Of a stretch of 64,000 nucleotides of DNA, positions 1 through 8,243 are shown in pieces. Within the stretch, counting starts at the first letter, position 1. Each line of letters opens with the position of its first letter. The stretch is from Luteirhabdus pelagi (GTDB lineage: Bacteria > Bacteroidota > Bacteroidia > Flavobacteriales > Flavobacteriaceae): NCBI RefSeq assembly GCF_016827595.1, contig NZ_JAECMS010000004.1, forward strand, positions 248,001-312,000. The letters run 5' to 3'. The position numbers and the translations under genes were made by a program. The notes beneath the pieces were generated by a model. The model was given only the letters and a program-made list of their open reading frames with translations. It did not search any database and had not been told where the DNA came from.

Positions 1-408
1 ATCGATATGGTGTTGAATGTAGGATTTCTGAAAGCGGAACTCTACAAAAGTGTTCGGGAGGAGATTACTGCTATCAAAAAGGCAATCGGGCGACGCACCC
101 TAAAGGTGATTCTGGAAGTGTGTTATCTCACCGATGCCGAACTAAAAATGGCGTGTAAAATCGCTAAAAAGGCGGGGGCCGATTTTGTGAAGACCTCTAC
201 GGGCTTTGGACCTGGAAACGCCACGCTACATTCGGTTAAATTGATGAAGGAGGCCGTTGGGGACAGCATGCAAATTAAGGCTTCTGGCGGTATTCGCGAC
301 TACAAAACAGCGATGGAATACATTGAAATGGGCGCTAGCCGAATTGGCACCTCATCTGGAGTTGCCATTGTTACTCAAAAAAACACAACCGATGAGTCTT
401 CATATTGA
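1..408 (+). CDS. deoC: Deoxyribose-phosphate aldolase, C-terminal part (cut by window edge)
   Basis: Class I aldolase that splits 2-deoxyribose 5-phosphate into acetaldehyde and glyceraldehyde 3-phosphate in nucleoside salvage. The frame is already open at base 1, so the N-terminal part lies outside the window. Visible family motifs are IDMVLNVG at the left edge, the Schiff-base lysine in VKTSTGF (codon 190-192) and the second conserved lysine in IKASGGIRD (codon 277-279). The 3' end overlaps the start of deoD by 17 bases, which points to translational coupling in one catabolic operon. The identification is secure; only the missing N-terminus is unknown. Confidence 0.95.
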   Translation: MDMVLNVGFLKAELYKSVREEITAIKKAIGRRTLKVILEVCYLTDAELKMACKIAKKAGADFVKTSTGFGPGNATLHSVKLMKEAVGDSMQIKASGGIRDYKTAMEYIEMGASRIGTSSGVAIVTQKNTTDESSY

Positions 409-1099
409 AGCTCCCAAAGGAGCCATAGCCAAATCTATTTTGTTGCCAGGCGATCCTATGCGAGCGAAGTGGATTGCAGAAACCTTTTTGGAAGATGCCA
501 AATGCTATAACGATGTTCGCGGGATGCTAGGTTATACCGGTCATTACAGAGGCAAACGAGTTTCCGTTCAGGGAACGGGCATGGGGATTCCCTCTACCCT
601 TATTTATTGTCATGAATTGATTAAGGAATACGGCGTCAAACAACTGATTCGTGTGGGCAGTGCGGGTTCGTATCAGGCCGACATCAAGCTACGGGATATT
701 GTTTTGGCGATGGCAGCTTCTTCAACCTCCGGCATCAACAATTCCCGTTTTATCAATGCCGATTATGCCCCTACAGCCGATTTTGAGTTGTTCCTAAAGG
801 CGGCAGAATATGCGAAAAACAATGATATTCCGATACGTGCTGGAAATGTCCTTTCGGCCGATGAATTTTATAAAGATTCGATGGAGGATTATAAGAAATG
901 GGCAGATTTTGGGGTATTATGCGTGGAAATGGAAACCGCAGGCTTATACACTATTGCTGCGAAGTACAAAGTTCAGGCATTGGCGATTCTGACCATTTCC
1001 GATTCGTTGGTAACCAAGGAGGAACTTTCTGCCGATGCGCGTGAAACCAGCTTCCGAAAAATGGTGGAGATTGGGTTGAATACGGTTGGTGAAGGATGA
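392..1099 (+). CDS. deoD: Purine-nucleoside phosphorylase, DeoD type
   Basis: Cytoplasmic phosphorylase that converts purine (deoxy)ribonucleosides and phosphate to free base and (deoxy)ribose 1-phosphate, feeding the deoC step next door. The 235-residue product is close to the usual ~239 for hexameric DeoD. It has LPGDPMRAKW at residues 18-27 (phosphate/ribose site), GTGMGIPS, the base-site segment CVEMETAGLY and the catalytic-aspartate region TISDSL near the C-terminus. An in-frame ATG at 257 exists, but the start at 392 gives the normal family N-terminus (MSLHIEAPKGAIAKS) and overlaps deoC by only 17 bases. No terminator-like hairpin is obvious directly after the stop. Confidence 0.95.
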   Translation: MSLHIEAPKGAIAKSILLPGDPMRAKWIAETFLEDAKCYNDVRGMLGYTGHYRGKRVSVQGTGMGIPSTLIYCHELIKEYGVKQLIRVGSAGSYQADIKLRDIVLAMAASSTSGINNSRFINADYAPTADFELFLKAAEYAKNNDIPIRAGNVLSADEFYKDSMEDYKKWADFGVLCVEMETAGLYTIAAKYKVQALAILTISDSLVTKEELSADARETSFRKMVEIGLNTVGEG

Positions 1100-1153
1100 A
1101 CGGTACGCTATGTGCTGTACGTAGTTGGTTTCAGCTACAAAGCATCAAAGTAA

Positions 1154-1202
1154 CAAATTCCAAGCTCCAAATCCTGAATTCTGAATTCTGAATTCTGAAT
1201 TA
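1154..1202. repeat. Seven 7-base tandem units (CAAATTC/TGAATTC type)
   Basis: Seven consecutive heptamers, three of the CAAATTC/CAAGCTC/CAAATCC type followed by four TGAATT[C/A] units. This is the first of three different heptamer arrays in the spacer between deoD and the usp gene. No reading frame or promoter was seen inside it. Confidence 0.85.
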
Positions 1203-1226
1203 CTGGACAATAATTAGTCTTTAGTT

Positions 1227-1254
1227 ATTGGGTATTGGGTATTGGGTATTGGGT
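1227..1254. repeat. Four tandem copies of ATTGGGT
   Basis: Four perfect head-to-tail copies of the heptamer ATTGGGT. Period is identical to that of the flanking arrays although the unit sequence differs. Confidence 0.85.
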
Positions 1255-1363
1255 ATAAGGTCTAAAATGTGCTCTTACTCCCCGCCCGAATGTACTTGTC
1301 CAAATAAGGCCAGGCGGGCGTTCGGTACGGGCAGGTAATTCACTACCCCCTACAACCCACAAC

Positions 1364-1510
1364 CTACTCCCTACTCCCTACTCCCTACTGCCTACTGCCT
1401 ACTCCTAACTGCTAACTGCTAACTGCTAACTGCTTACTGCATACTGCTTACTGCTTACTGCTTACTGCTTACTGCTTACTGCTTACTTCTTACTTCTTAC
1501 TTCTTACCGC
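1364..1510. repeat. 21-unit heptamer array (CTACTCC to TTACTGC to TTACTTC)
   Basis: Exactly 147 bases made of 21 head-to-tail heptamers. The unit drifts along the array: CTACTCC x3, CTACTGC x2, CTACTCC, TAACTGC x4, TTACTGC, ATACTGC, TTACTGC x5, TTACTTC x3, TTACCGC. There are no spacers, so it is not a CRISPR array. The rest of the 1100-1572 gap holds a GC-rich stretch (about 1278-1340) but no gene that I can support. Confidence 0.9.
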
Positions 1511-1572
1511 TAAAAAAAAAGGAGCTCTTTCCGAAGAAAAAACCCCTTTTTCAATCAACTAAAAACAAAATC

Positions 1573-2409
1573 TTAGATTTTAAAGGTAATGACCGGTAGG
1601 TCGCTGTGGTTGGCTACATCTTCGCCGATGCTTCCGGAAAAGAAGTGGGCCAAGCCTTGTCGTCCGTGTGTTGGGATTGCAATTACATCGGCATTTACCT
1701 TATTGCTATAGCTGAAGATACCGTCTTCAACCGTATAGTCGCTATAGAAGGTAACGTTGTTTATGGTATGGGCATCGTCCAAACCGGACTTGCTTAAAAA
1801 GTCTACGATTCGATCTTCCGTTTCACGAGTACTTCGGAATTGTTCCGCCGGTAGGTTCACATATAAAAGCTTCACCTCGGTTCCAAAGGTATTGAAGAGC
1901 TTCATAGCCTTTCTATAGGCTGAAAGATTCTCTTCCTTAAAATCACACGCAAAAACAGCTTTCTCCATTTTAAATTCAGCCATATCATTTTTAATGACCA
2001 GCACTGGCACTGAAGAGGTGCGCACCACCTTTTCCGTATTGCTTCCTACAAATACTTCATTCCAGCCACTGCTGCCATGGGATCCCATCACGATTAAGTC
2101 GGCATCGAACTCATCAGCCACTTCACCCAACTCGCTAAATACCTTATAGTTTTTGACGGTGGTATGAATGGAAAGCCCTTCCAAATAAGGTTGGTCCAAA
2201 TACTCCTCGAAACGTCTTTCGGCGAGCTTCATATAATAAAGCGCCTCCATTACTTCGCGGGATTCATCTTTATTCACAACGGCTTCAGACAAACCAAGCA
2301 TATGCACTACGATTAGTTCGGCATTATGATTTTTTGCAATGGAAGCGGCCACTTTTAGGGCATATTGGGAATATTCCGAGAAATCGGTGGGAACTATAAT
2401 TTTTTTCAT
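1573..2409 (-). CDS. Universal stress protein with two UspA domains
   Basis: 278-residue cytoplasmic protein made of two tandem UspA folds (about 1-140 and 147-278). The N-terminal domain ends in a good ATP-binding signature of the G-2x-G-9x-G(S/T) kind (GSHGSSGWNEVFVGSN). In the second domain the corresponding segment, THGRQGLAHFFSGS, lacks the first glycine, so only the first half is a confident nucleotide binder. USP proteins accumulate in stationary phase and stress; the precise role here is unknown. The gene lies 42 bases downstream of the ribosome-hibernation gene in the same direction, with no hairpin between them, so the two probably form a stress operon. Confidence 0.9.
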   Translation of the reverse strand: MKKIIVPTDFSEYSQYALKVAASIAKNHNAELIVVHMLGLSEAVVNKDESREVMEALYYMKLAERRFEEYLDQPYLEGLSIHTTVKNYKVFSELGEVADEFDADLIVMGSHGSSGWNEVFVGSNTEKVVRTSSVPVLVIKNDMAEFKMEKAVFACDFKEENLSAYRKAMKLFNTFGTEVKLLYVNLPAEQFRSTRETEDRIVDFLSKSGLDDAHTINNVTFYSDYTVEDGIFSYSNKVNADVIAIPTHGRQGLAHFFSGSIGEDVANHSDLPVITFKI

Positions 2410-2451
2410 GATACTATCAGTTTTGTTCTTGTTGATTTTAGTTAGATAATT

Positions 2452-2751
2452 TTAATGAGCTGTAAAAGTAGCCTTGCGTTTTTTTAGCTGTCGGTTAAGG
2501 TCCGATAGCGCTTCCTTCGCAGCACCCTCAAAATGCTTATGCGAAGCAGAAGCAAAAACCCTGGGTCCTGGAGCACTTACTTCGATTTCACAAATACTGG
2601 CGTTTCCGGTTTTGTCCTGACCTTGTTTAAAGTATACTTCAGCCCTGATAAGCCATTCATATTTTTCAGCCAATTTCTTCAGCTTTTGCTCTGTATAGTC
2701 GTTTAGGGTATCGCTGGTTGGCATTTTTACAAATTGAATCAAGATATCCAT
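2452..2751 (-). CDS. hpf: Ribosome hibernation-promoting factor, short form (HPF/RaiA family)
   Basis: 99-residue protein of the HPF/YfiA fold, which binds the decoding region of the 30S subunit and silences ribosomes under starvation. The length matches the short form and lacks the C-terminal dimerisation domain of long HPF. The N-terminal strand-helix (MDILIQFVKMPTSDTLNDY) followed by KLKKLAEKY, the central strand pair and the late basic helix (LNRQLKKRKATF) are typical. A TATCTTTG -7 element lies at 2773-2780, 21 bases upstream of the start codon. Likely co-transcribed with the usp gene downstream. Confidence 0.88.
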   Translation of the reverse strand: MDILIQFVKMPTSDTLNDYTEQKLKKLAEKYEWLIRAEVYFKQGQDKTGNASICEIEVSAPGPRVFASASHKHFEGAAKEALSDLNRQLKKRKATFTAH

Positions 2752-2772
2752 AGTCTTGTTTTTTAATCATTT

Positions 2773-2780
2773 CAAAGATA
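2773..2780 (-). promoter_or_regulatory. Bacteroidota -7 promoter element for hpf-usp
   Basis: TATCTTTG on the minus strand matches TAnnTTTG exactly. No convincing TTTG -33 box is seen at 19-21 bases upstream, so this is a moderate call. Confidence 0.55.
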
Positions 2781-2882
2781 CAGGACAAGGATATGGGAAA
2801 GTATGATTTTTATCAGCAGCTTTTTCTTCAACAGAAATGGAATCACGTGAAAAAATTGTAGTTTCAACAAAAATTAGCAGTC

Positions 2883-3770
2883 ATGGAAAACCAAAGTCCT
2901 CGAATATCACGGATTGATTTTCAAAATAGTGTTCGCGATGTATTTTTTATTTCCGCAGGTGTGGTTATGGCCAGTATTGGACTCAAAGGGTTTCTCCTTC
3001 CAAATGGGTTTTTGGATGGAGGTGCCATGGGAATTGCACTGCTAACAAGAATTTTATCCGGTATCGATCTTTCTATTTTAATCGTGTTGGTGAACCTCCC
3101 TTTTATCCTTTTGGGGATTCGGCAAGTATCGTTTCAATTTGCGGTAAAAAGTTCGATAGCAATTGTGGCCCTTGCCATTCTGGTACATCTTATAGAACTC
3201 CCAACCATTACCTCCGACAAATTATTGATTGCTGTCTTTGGCGGTTTTTTCTTAGGTGCCGGTATCGGACTTTCTATAAGAGGCGGTGGCGTTATTGATG
3301 GTACCGAAGTATTGGCTATTACGGTTAGTCGCAAGTCGAGTCTTACTGTAGGCGACTTTATTTCGATTTTCAACGTCATTCTCTTTGCTTTTGCAGCGTT
3401 GCTCGTTAGTATAGAAACCGCTATGTATTCGATGCTGACGTATATTACCGCTTCCAAGACGGTAGATTTCATTATTCATGGTATTGAGGAATACATCGGC
3501 GTGATGATTGTTTCCGATCTTTCAGATGAAATAAAGCACAAGGTTACGCACGATTTGGGAAGAGGTGTTACCGTTTTCCGTTCCGATGAAGGCTTCGGAA
3601 AAAAAGGCGCCAATGCGGTTGATAAGCGGATTCTGTTCTGTGCCATTACCCGTTTGGAAGTGGCCAAATTGGTGCATGAGGTAGATAAGGTAGACCCTGA
3701 TGCGTTTATCGTACAATATCCGATTAAGGACACCAAGGGTGGCATGATTAAAAAGCGGCCGCTGCACTAA
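2883..3770 (+). CDS. YitT family membrane protein with C-terminal DUF2179 domain
   Basis: 295 residues. The N-terminal two thirds is the YitT-type membrane region with about five helices, containing the glycine-rich conserved segment GGFFLGAGIGLSIRGGGVIDG in pieces (GGFFLGAG, RGGGVIDGTEVLA) near residues 119-145. The C-terminal ~90 residues form the soluble DUF2179 domain (EYIGVMIVSDLSDEIKHKV to the end). The transport or signalling role of this family is not established. The gene stands alone between the divergent hpf-usp pair and the T9SS proteins. Confidence 0.88.
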   Translation: MENQSPRISRIDFQNSVRDVFFISAGVVMASIGLKGFLLPNGFLDGGAMGIALLTRILSGIDLSILIVLVNLPFILLGIRQVSFQFAVKSSIAIVALAILVHLIELPTITSDKLLIAVFGGFFLGAGIGLSIRGGGVIDGTEVLAITVSRKSSLTVGDFISIFNVILFAFAALLVSIETAMYSMLTYITASKTVDFIIHGIEEYIGVMIVSDLSDEIKHKVTHDLGRGVTVFRSDEGFGKKGANAVDKRILFCAITRLEVAKLVHEVDKVDPDAFIVQYPIKDTKGGMIKKRPLH

Positions 3771-3917
3771 ACAACCATAATTCTTTCTAAAACCCATTCC
3801 ATTCTAACATACGTTTCTGCAAGTTGGCACAATAGTCCTTCCTTTTGAAACATTCGTCCCACTTAAAAAAGCAACTTCCTCAGAGCTTTGTGCCATAACT
3901 TTTTAAGAATACAAATT

Positions 3918-5483
3918 ATGGGAACACGAAAAACCGAACTATGTGGAAACTATTTCCGCATGGCAACAACTATTACCAGTATTCTATTATTATTTTTTAA
4001 TCCATTTGCCTTTTCACAACCGGATATAGCATGGGAAGCAACATTCGGGGGCACGGAGAATGAATTCCTGCATGACGGTCAAGCAACCAGCGATGGGGGC
4101 TATATTTTAGTGGGGCATACCCTATCAAACGATGGCGATGTTTCCGGCAATCATGGTGAGGAGGACGTTTGGGTGGTTAAAGTAGATGCTACTGGAGCTC
4201 TAGAATGGCAACGCGCCTATGGTGGCTCCGACCGGGAACTAGGGCGAGCAATACTTCAGACGGCAGATGGTGGTTACATCTTTGCAGGCAGTACCTCCTC
4301 GGAAGATGGCGATGTTGCAGGCAATAATGGAAGTTTGGATTATTGGGTAGTGAAAATTGACGCGGTTGGCACTATTGAATGGGAAAACGCCTACGGCGGC
4401 AGCGGTAACGATCGCGGTCGCTTACTGCTTCAAACAATTGATGGCGGTTTTTTAGTCGGCGGATACTCTAGTTCCGTTAACGGCGATATTTCCTCGAATA
4501 ATGGAGTCAACGATTTTTGGATTGTAAAAATCGATTCGAACGGAACTTTGCAATGGGAGCACTCGTATGGTGGTTCGGATTCGGAATATCCCTATAAAGC
4601 TATTCAAACTGCCGACAATGGATTTATTATTGTTGGGGATACCGAATCAAATGACGGCGATATTTCCCTAAATCAAGGTGAAAAGGATATTTGGGTCGTT
4701 AAAACGGATGCTACAGGCAATCTTGAATGGCAAAAAACCTTTGGCGGCTCCGAGTCGGAAACAGGTTTTGATATAGTGGAACTGCCCGATGGAGGCTATA
4801 GGGTCGTTGGGGATTCGGAATCGGCTGATGGTGATGTTTCAAATCCAAAGGGCTTTTATGATATCTGGATGTTGAAACTAGATGCCAATGGCACGCTCCT
4901 GTCCGAAAAATCATATGGTGGAAATTCAAATGAATCTGCTAGCACCCTATTGCCTACTGACGATGATGGCTATATCATTTCTGGATTTTCATTGTCATCT
5001 ACAGATGATGTTTCCAACAACTATGGAAATAACGATGTATGGGTGTTGAAAATCAATGAGGGAGAAGAAATAGTATGGGAAAAAAATTATGGTGGCACGC
5101 ACAGCGATACGGTAAAAGGAATAACTTTCGGTTCTGATGGGAACTTAACCTTCTTCGCGCAAACGTTTTCAGAAGATATCGATGTGACTGAAAACCAAGG
5201 GGAACGCGATTATTGGATTGTGAAGCTCGGGGAACTACTATCGAACAATTCTGTTGATAATTCTAGTATTAAAGTGTATCCAAACCCAGCTTCCAATGTG
5301 CTTTTCGTTGAAGCTACAATCCCGATAGCAAACCTTCAACTTCTGAATGTATTGGGCCAAACGGTACATTCCGCTTCTGAAACTTCACGAATAGATGTTA
5401 GTGAGGTATCCAAAGGCGGTTATTTTCTGAGAATACGTTTCGAAGATGGATCTAGCACAATACAGAAAATAATTATTCAATAA
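3918..5483 (+). CDS. T9SS cargo protein with seven propeller-like repeats, paralogue 1
   Basis: Secreted or surface protein of about 521 residues. A signal peptide (hydrophobic core TSILLLFFNPFAF, cleavage likely after FSQ) is followed by seven repeats of about 58-62 residues. Each repeat carries a DGD[VI]xxNxG signature, D.WVVK.D and a closing LEWQ..YGGS. The last ~70 residues (VYPNPASNVLFVEA to QKIIIQ) are a type A T9SS sorting domain, so the protein is exported by the Gld/Por machinery. Sevenfold repetition suggests a seven-bladed beta-propeller (inference). Starts at 3888, 3918 and 3960 are possible; 3918 gives a basic n-region. It lies 10 bases upstream of its paralogue. Ligand unknown. 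Confidence 0.85.
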   Translation: MGTRKTELCGNYFRMATTITSILLLFFNPFAFSQPDIAWEATFGGTENEFLHDGQATSDGGYILVGHTLSNDGDVSGNHGEEDVWVVKVDATGALEWQRAYGGSDRELGRAILQTADGGYIFAGSTSSEDGDVAGNNGSLDYWVVKIDAVGTIEWENAYGGSGNDRGRLLLQTIDGGFLVGGYSSSVNGDISSNNGVNDFWIVKIDSNGTLQWEHSYGGSDSEYPYKAIQTADNGFIIVGDTESNDGDISLNQGEKDIWVVKTDATGNLEWQKTFGGSESETGFDIVELPDGGYRVVGDSESADGDVSNPKGFYDIWMLKLDANGTLLSEKSYGGNSNESASTLLPTDDDGYIISGFSLSSTDDVSNNYGNNDVWVLKINEGEEIVWEKNYGGTHSDTVKGITFGSDGNLTFFAQTFSEDIDVTENQGERDYWIVKLGELLSNNSVDNSSIKVYPNPASNVLFVEATIPIANLQLLNVLGQTVHSASETSRIDVSEVSKGGYFLRIRFEDGSSTIQKIIIQ

Positions 5484-5493
5484 AGAATATATC

Positions 5494-7017
5494 ATGAAAA
5501 CAATACTTTACTTTTTGATAATGGGTGTTTCGGCTTTAACGTATGCGCAGCCGGATGTACTCTGGGAAATAAACCTTGGTGGTAGCGATAGCGAATTCTC
5601 CTACGCAAATACCGCTACTGCGGATGGTGGCGTGGTTGTGGTCGGACGAAGTTCATCGTCGGATGGCGATGTAACCAATAATCAAGGCAATTCAGATGTA
5701 TGGGTGGTGAAATTGGATGCGCAAGGTGAAATCGATTGGCAACATGCGTACGGCGGCTCCGATTTTGAATTTTGTTATGCTATCACGCAGACCTCTGATG
5801 GAGGTTTTATTCTAGGAGGCTCCAGCTCGTCGAACGATGGCGATATCTCAGGAAACAATGGCGGCAAAGATGGTATTTTATTGAAACTGGACAGCGATGG
5901 CAATCTCGAATGGCAGCAATCGTATGGGGGATCGCTGAGTGAAGATATCAACGCAGTGCAACAAACTTCGGATGGTGGGTATATTTTTGCTGCTACCACC
6001 ACCTCTTCAGATGGAGACGTCACCGAAAACGCCGGTGAAATCGATTTCTGGATAGTAAAGACAAATGCTATCGGCACTATTGAATGGCAGCAAACCTATG
6101 GTGGTTCCGAAAATGAATATCCCTATAGCATCAAGGAAACCTCGGAGGGTGGATTTATTATTGCGGGAAATACAGCTTCCGATGATGGCGATGTTACCTT
6201 CAACCATGGCGAAAGGGACATTTGGGTATTGAAGCTATCGGAAACCGGTACTTTAGAATGGCAACAAACGTATGGCGGAACGGCCGACGATCAAAGCCTT
6301 TCACTTCTTATCACTCCAGATGAAGGCTATATACTAGCGGGCTATTCCGAGTCGAACAATGGGGATGTAGGAGGAAACTTTGGCGATTTCGATTTTTGGG
6401 TGCTGCGATTTTCGGACGATGGTACTATTCTTTGGGAGCAGAATTATGGCGGAAGTGACGAAGATCGTGTTGCGAGTATCGTAGCATTACCGAATGGTAA
6501 TTATGCCGTTAGCGGTCTATCCTTTTCGAATGATGGAAATGTGTCGGGAAACAATGGAGAACGCGATTTTTGGGTGCTTGAGATAGATAGTGAGGGAGCA
6601 TTGCAATGGCAAGAATCGTATGGAGGCTCCGGAATTGATGTCGCTACCGACATTGTTCTTACTTCCGATAATGGTATTGTGATTTCCGGTTCATCCAATT
6701 CTACCGATGGCGATATCTCGAATAATTTGGGCGGACATGATTTTTGGGTATTGAAGTTGGAAGGCATCTTGAACGTAGCTGATGAATCAAAAGAAACCGT
6801 TTTTGTATATCCGAATCCCGCCGATACTTTTATCACTTTCAATACGGATGAAATAGAGGAAGCAACAATTTTTAACGCCCTGGGTGAAATCGTTAAAGTA
6901 ATGGTCATTTCAGAGAATAAAGCGATAGACGTTAGCACGCTTTCCGGTGGGTGGTATGTTGTTGAAGTGAAGGATAGCAGTGGACAAAAGGAGTACCTGA
7001 AATTTTTGAAGCGGTAA
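5494..7017 (+). CDS. T9SS cargo protein with seven propeller-like repeats, paralogue 2
   Basis: 507 residues, clear tandem paralogue of the preceding gene. Signal peptide MKTILYFLIMGVSALTYAQ, then seven repeats each ending in a W(E/Q)...(L/Y)GG motif (LWEINLGG, IDWQHAYGG, LEWQQSYGG, IEWQQTYGG, LEWQQTYGG, ILWEQNYGG, LQWQESYGG), then a type A T9SS sorting domain starting at VYPNPADTF and ending in KEYLKFLKR. The acidic DGD[VI]-N-G loops repeat once per blade and could bind calcium (inference). The 10-base gap to the upstream paralogue suggests one transcript. The gene is convergent with the PepSY gene, whose stop lies 25 bases downstream. Confidence 0.88.
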   Translation: MKTILYFLIMGVSALTYAQPDVLWEINLGGSDSEFSYANTATADGGVVVVGRSSSSDGDVTNNQGNSDVWVVKLDAQGEIDWQHAYGGSDFEFCYAITQTSDGGFILGGSSSSNDGDISGNNGGKDGILLKLDSDGNLEWQQSYGGSLSEDINAVQQTSDGGYIFAATTTSSDGDVTENAGEIDFWIVKTNAIGTIEWQQTYGGSENEYPYSIKETSEGGFIIAGNTASDDGDVTFNHGERDIWVLKLSETGTLEWQQTYGGTADDQSLSLLITPDEGYILAGYSESNNGDVGGNFGDFDFWVLRFSDDGTILWEQNYGGSDEDRVASIVALPNGNYAVSGLSFSNDGNVSGNNGERDFWVLEIDSEGALQWQESYGGSGIDVATDIVLTSDNGIVISGSSNSTDGDISNNLGGHDFWVLKLEGILNVADESKETVFVYPNPADTFITFNTDEIEEATIFNALGEIVKVMVISENKAIDVSTLSGGWYVVEVKDSSGQKEYLKFLKR

Positions 7018-7042
7018 AACAGTATTATTAGTGTCGCGGAAG

Positions 7043-8185
7043 TTATGGTTTAGGAACCCGTATCTTTCGTGGCTTTTTCTTCTTGTACGTTCGCCCATAC
7101 CATAGCAACACTCCCGTAACAGGTAGGCTAGCGGTTAACAGACTGATAAAAAAGGCAATGGTTTTTCCTACTATTCCGCCGATAGCGCCGATATGAATGT
7201 CGTAATTCATACGGACGATTTTATCGGCTACCTTAGCATTCTCATATTTTCCATACATGCTTGGTGTTTCCAGTTCTGTAAACGTATTCTGGTCGAAAAA
7301 TCGATAGTCGTTGTTGTAATATAGACCATCATTTTTGGAAACTTCAATATAGATACTCTGTTTTTCGGATGTGGGGTAGTGTAATTCCAAGCTCTCAGCC
7401 TCCACTTCTTCTTTCAGCAAGTGGACGACTAAATCATCGATGGATGCAATTTCCCCATCAGCTATTTCGTATTGGTTTTCAGGAATAACAAACCGGACTT
7501 GTTTCTCGCCGCCAATAGATTTGTAAACGGCGTATTTCAACCAACCATAGGAAATCATGGATCCGGTTACAGCCAGAATCAATGCTAACGAACACACGTA
7601 AAATCCAATTATAGTGTGTAGATCGTAGTTCTTACGCTTCCAACGTGTGGTATCCTTCCATTTAAATCGTAGTCGCTGCTTCAAGTGTTTTCGCTTTTTG
7701 GGAAGCCATAAAATAAATCCTGAAATGATGATAAAAATAAAGGTGAGTATGGAAACACCGACCACCTGTTCCCCTATTTCCTTCGGAAGCCATAGGCGCA
7801 TATGTCCTTTCAAAATAAAGGCAAAAAAACCTGTGAGATGGTCATTTACTTGAATGACTTCACCCGAATACGGATGTAGGAAAACACTTCGATAAAACTC
7901 GGGTTCGGCATCATAGAAAATGACTTCGATGGCGTCGTCCTTTTTCTTAAAAAGCGCCCCATGAATTGTATTTTCCGGAAATACTTCCGTAGCCAATGCA
8001 TTCACTTGAGTAGCTGTAAGCATGGGAGCGTCCTGTGGTTCCACTTTTTTATAGCCATCATAGAAACTTTCAATTTCTTCCTTATACGCCCAACAACAAC
8101 CCGTAATGGCTACTATAAAAACCACTAGCCCGGTAATCAGGCCTAAAATTTTGTGTACTTGAAATATGAATTTTTTAAAAGTCAT
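7043..8185 (-). CDS. PepSY-associated transmembrane protein (siderophore reductase-like)
   Basis: 380-residue inner-membrane protein with four predicted helices (about 12-35, 140-165, 190-213, 345-368) and PepSY-like periplasmic segments. The early sequence KFIFQVHKILGLITGLVVF and the second HTIIGFYVCSLALILAVTGS are the typical PepSY_TM helices carrying conserved histidines. Proteins of this family are regularly paired with siderophore receptors and some act as ferrisiderophore reductases; that role here is inference from the neighbour. It lies 58 bases downstream of the TonB receptor, but a terminator hairpin (8199-8228) sits between, so its expression may be lower than that of the receptor. 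Confidence 0.85.
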   Translation of the reverse strand: MTFKKFIFQVHKILGLITGLVVFIVAITGCCWAYKEEIESFYDGYKKVEPQDAPMLTATQVNALATEVFPENTIHGALFKKKDDAIEVIFYDAEPEFYRSVFLHPYSGEVIQVNDHLTGFFAFILKGHMRLWLPKEIGEQVVGVSILTFIFIIISGFILWLPKKRKHLKQRLRFKWKDTTRWKRKNYDLHTIIGFYVCSLALILAVTGSMISYGWLKYAVYKSIGGEKQVRFVIPENQYEIADGEIASIDDLVVHLLKEEVEAESLELHYPTSEKQSIYIEVSKNDGLYYNNDYRFFDQNTFTELETPSMYGKYENAKVADKIVRMNYDIHIGAIGGIVGKTIAFFISLLTASLPVTGVLLWYGRTYKKKKPRKIRVPKP

Positions 8186-8198
8186 TTAAAGAAATTAA

Positions 8199-8228
8199 TA
8201 AAAAGGACAACCGCCGAAGCGATTGTCC
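8199..8228 (-). terminator. Intrinsic terminator between TonB receptor and PepSY gene
   Basis: On the minus strand the stem GGACAATCGC / GCGGTTGTCC closes a TTCG tetraloop and is followed by TTTTTATT. It lies directly after the receptor stop codon, so it may end or attenuate transcription before the PepSY gene. Confidence 0.8.
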
Positions 8229-8243
8229 CTTTTCACTTAACAA

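Noticed and set aside
1364-1510. CRISPR array
   Set aside because: The repeats are 7 bases long and follow each other without spacers; no cas gene is near.
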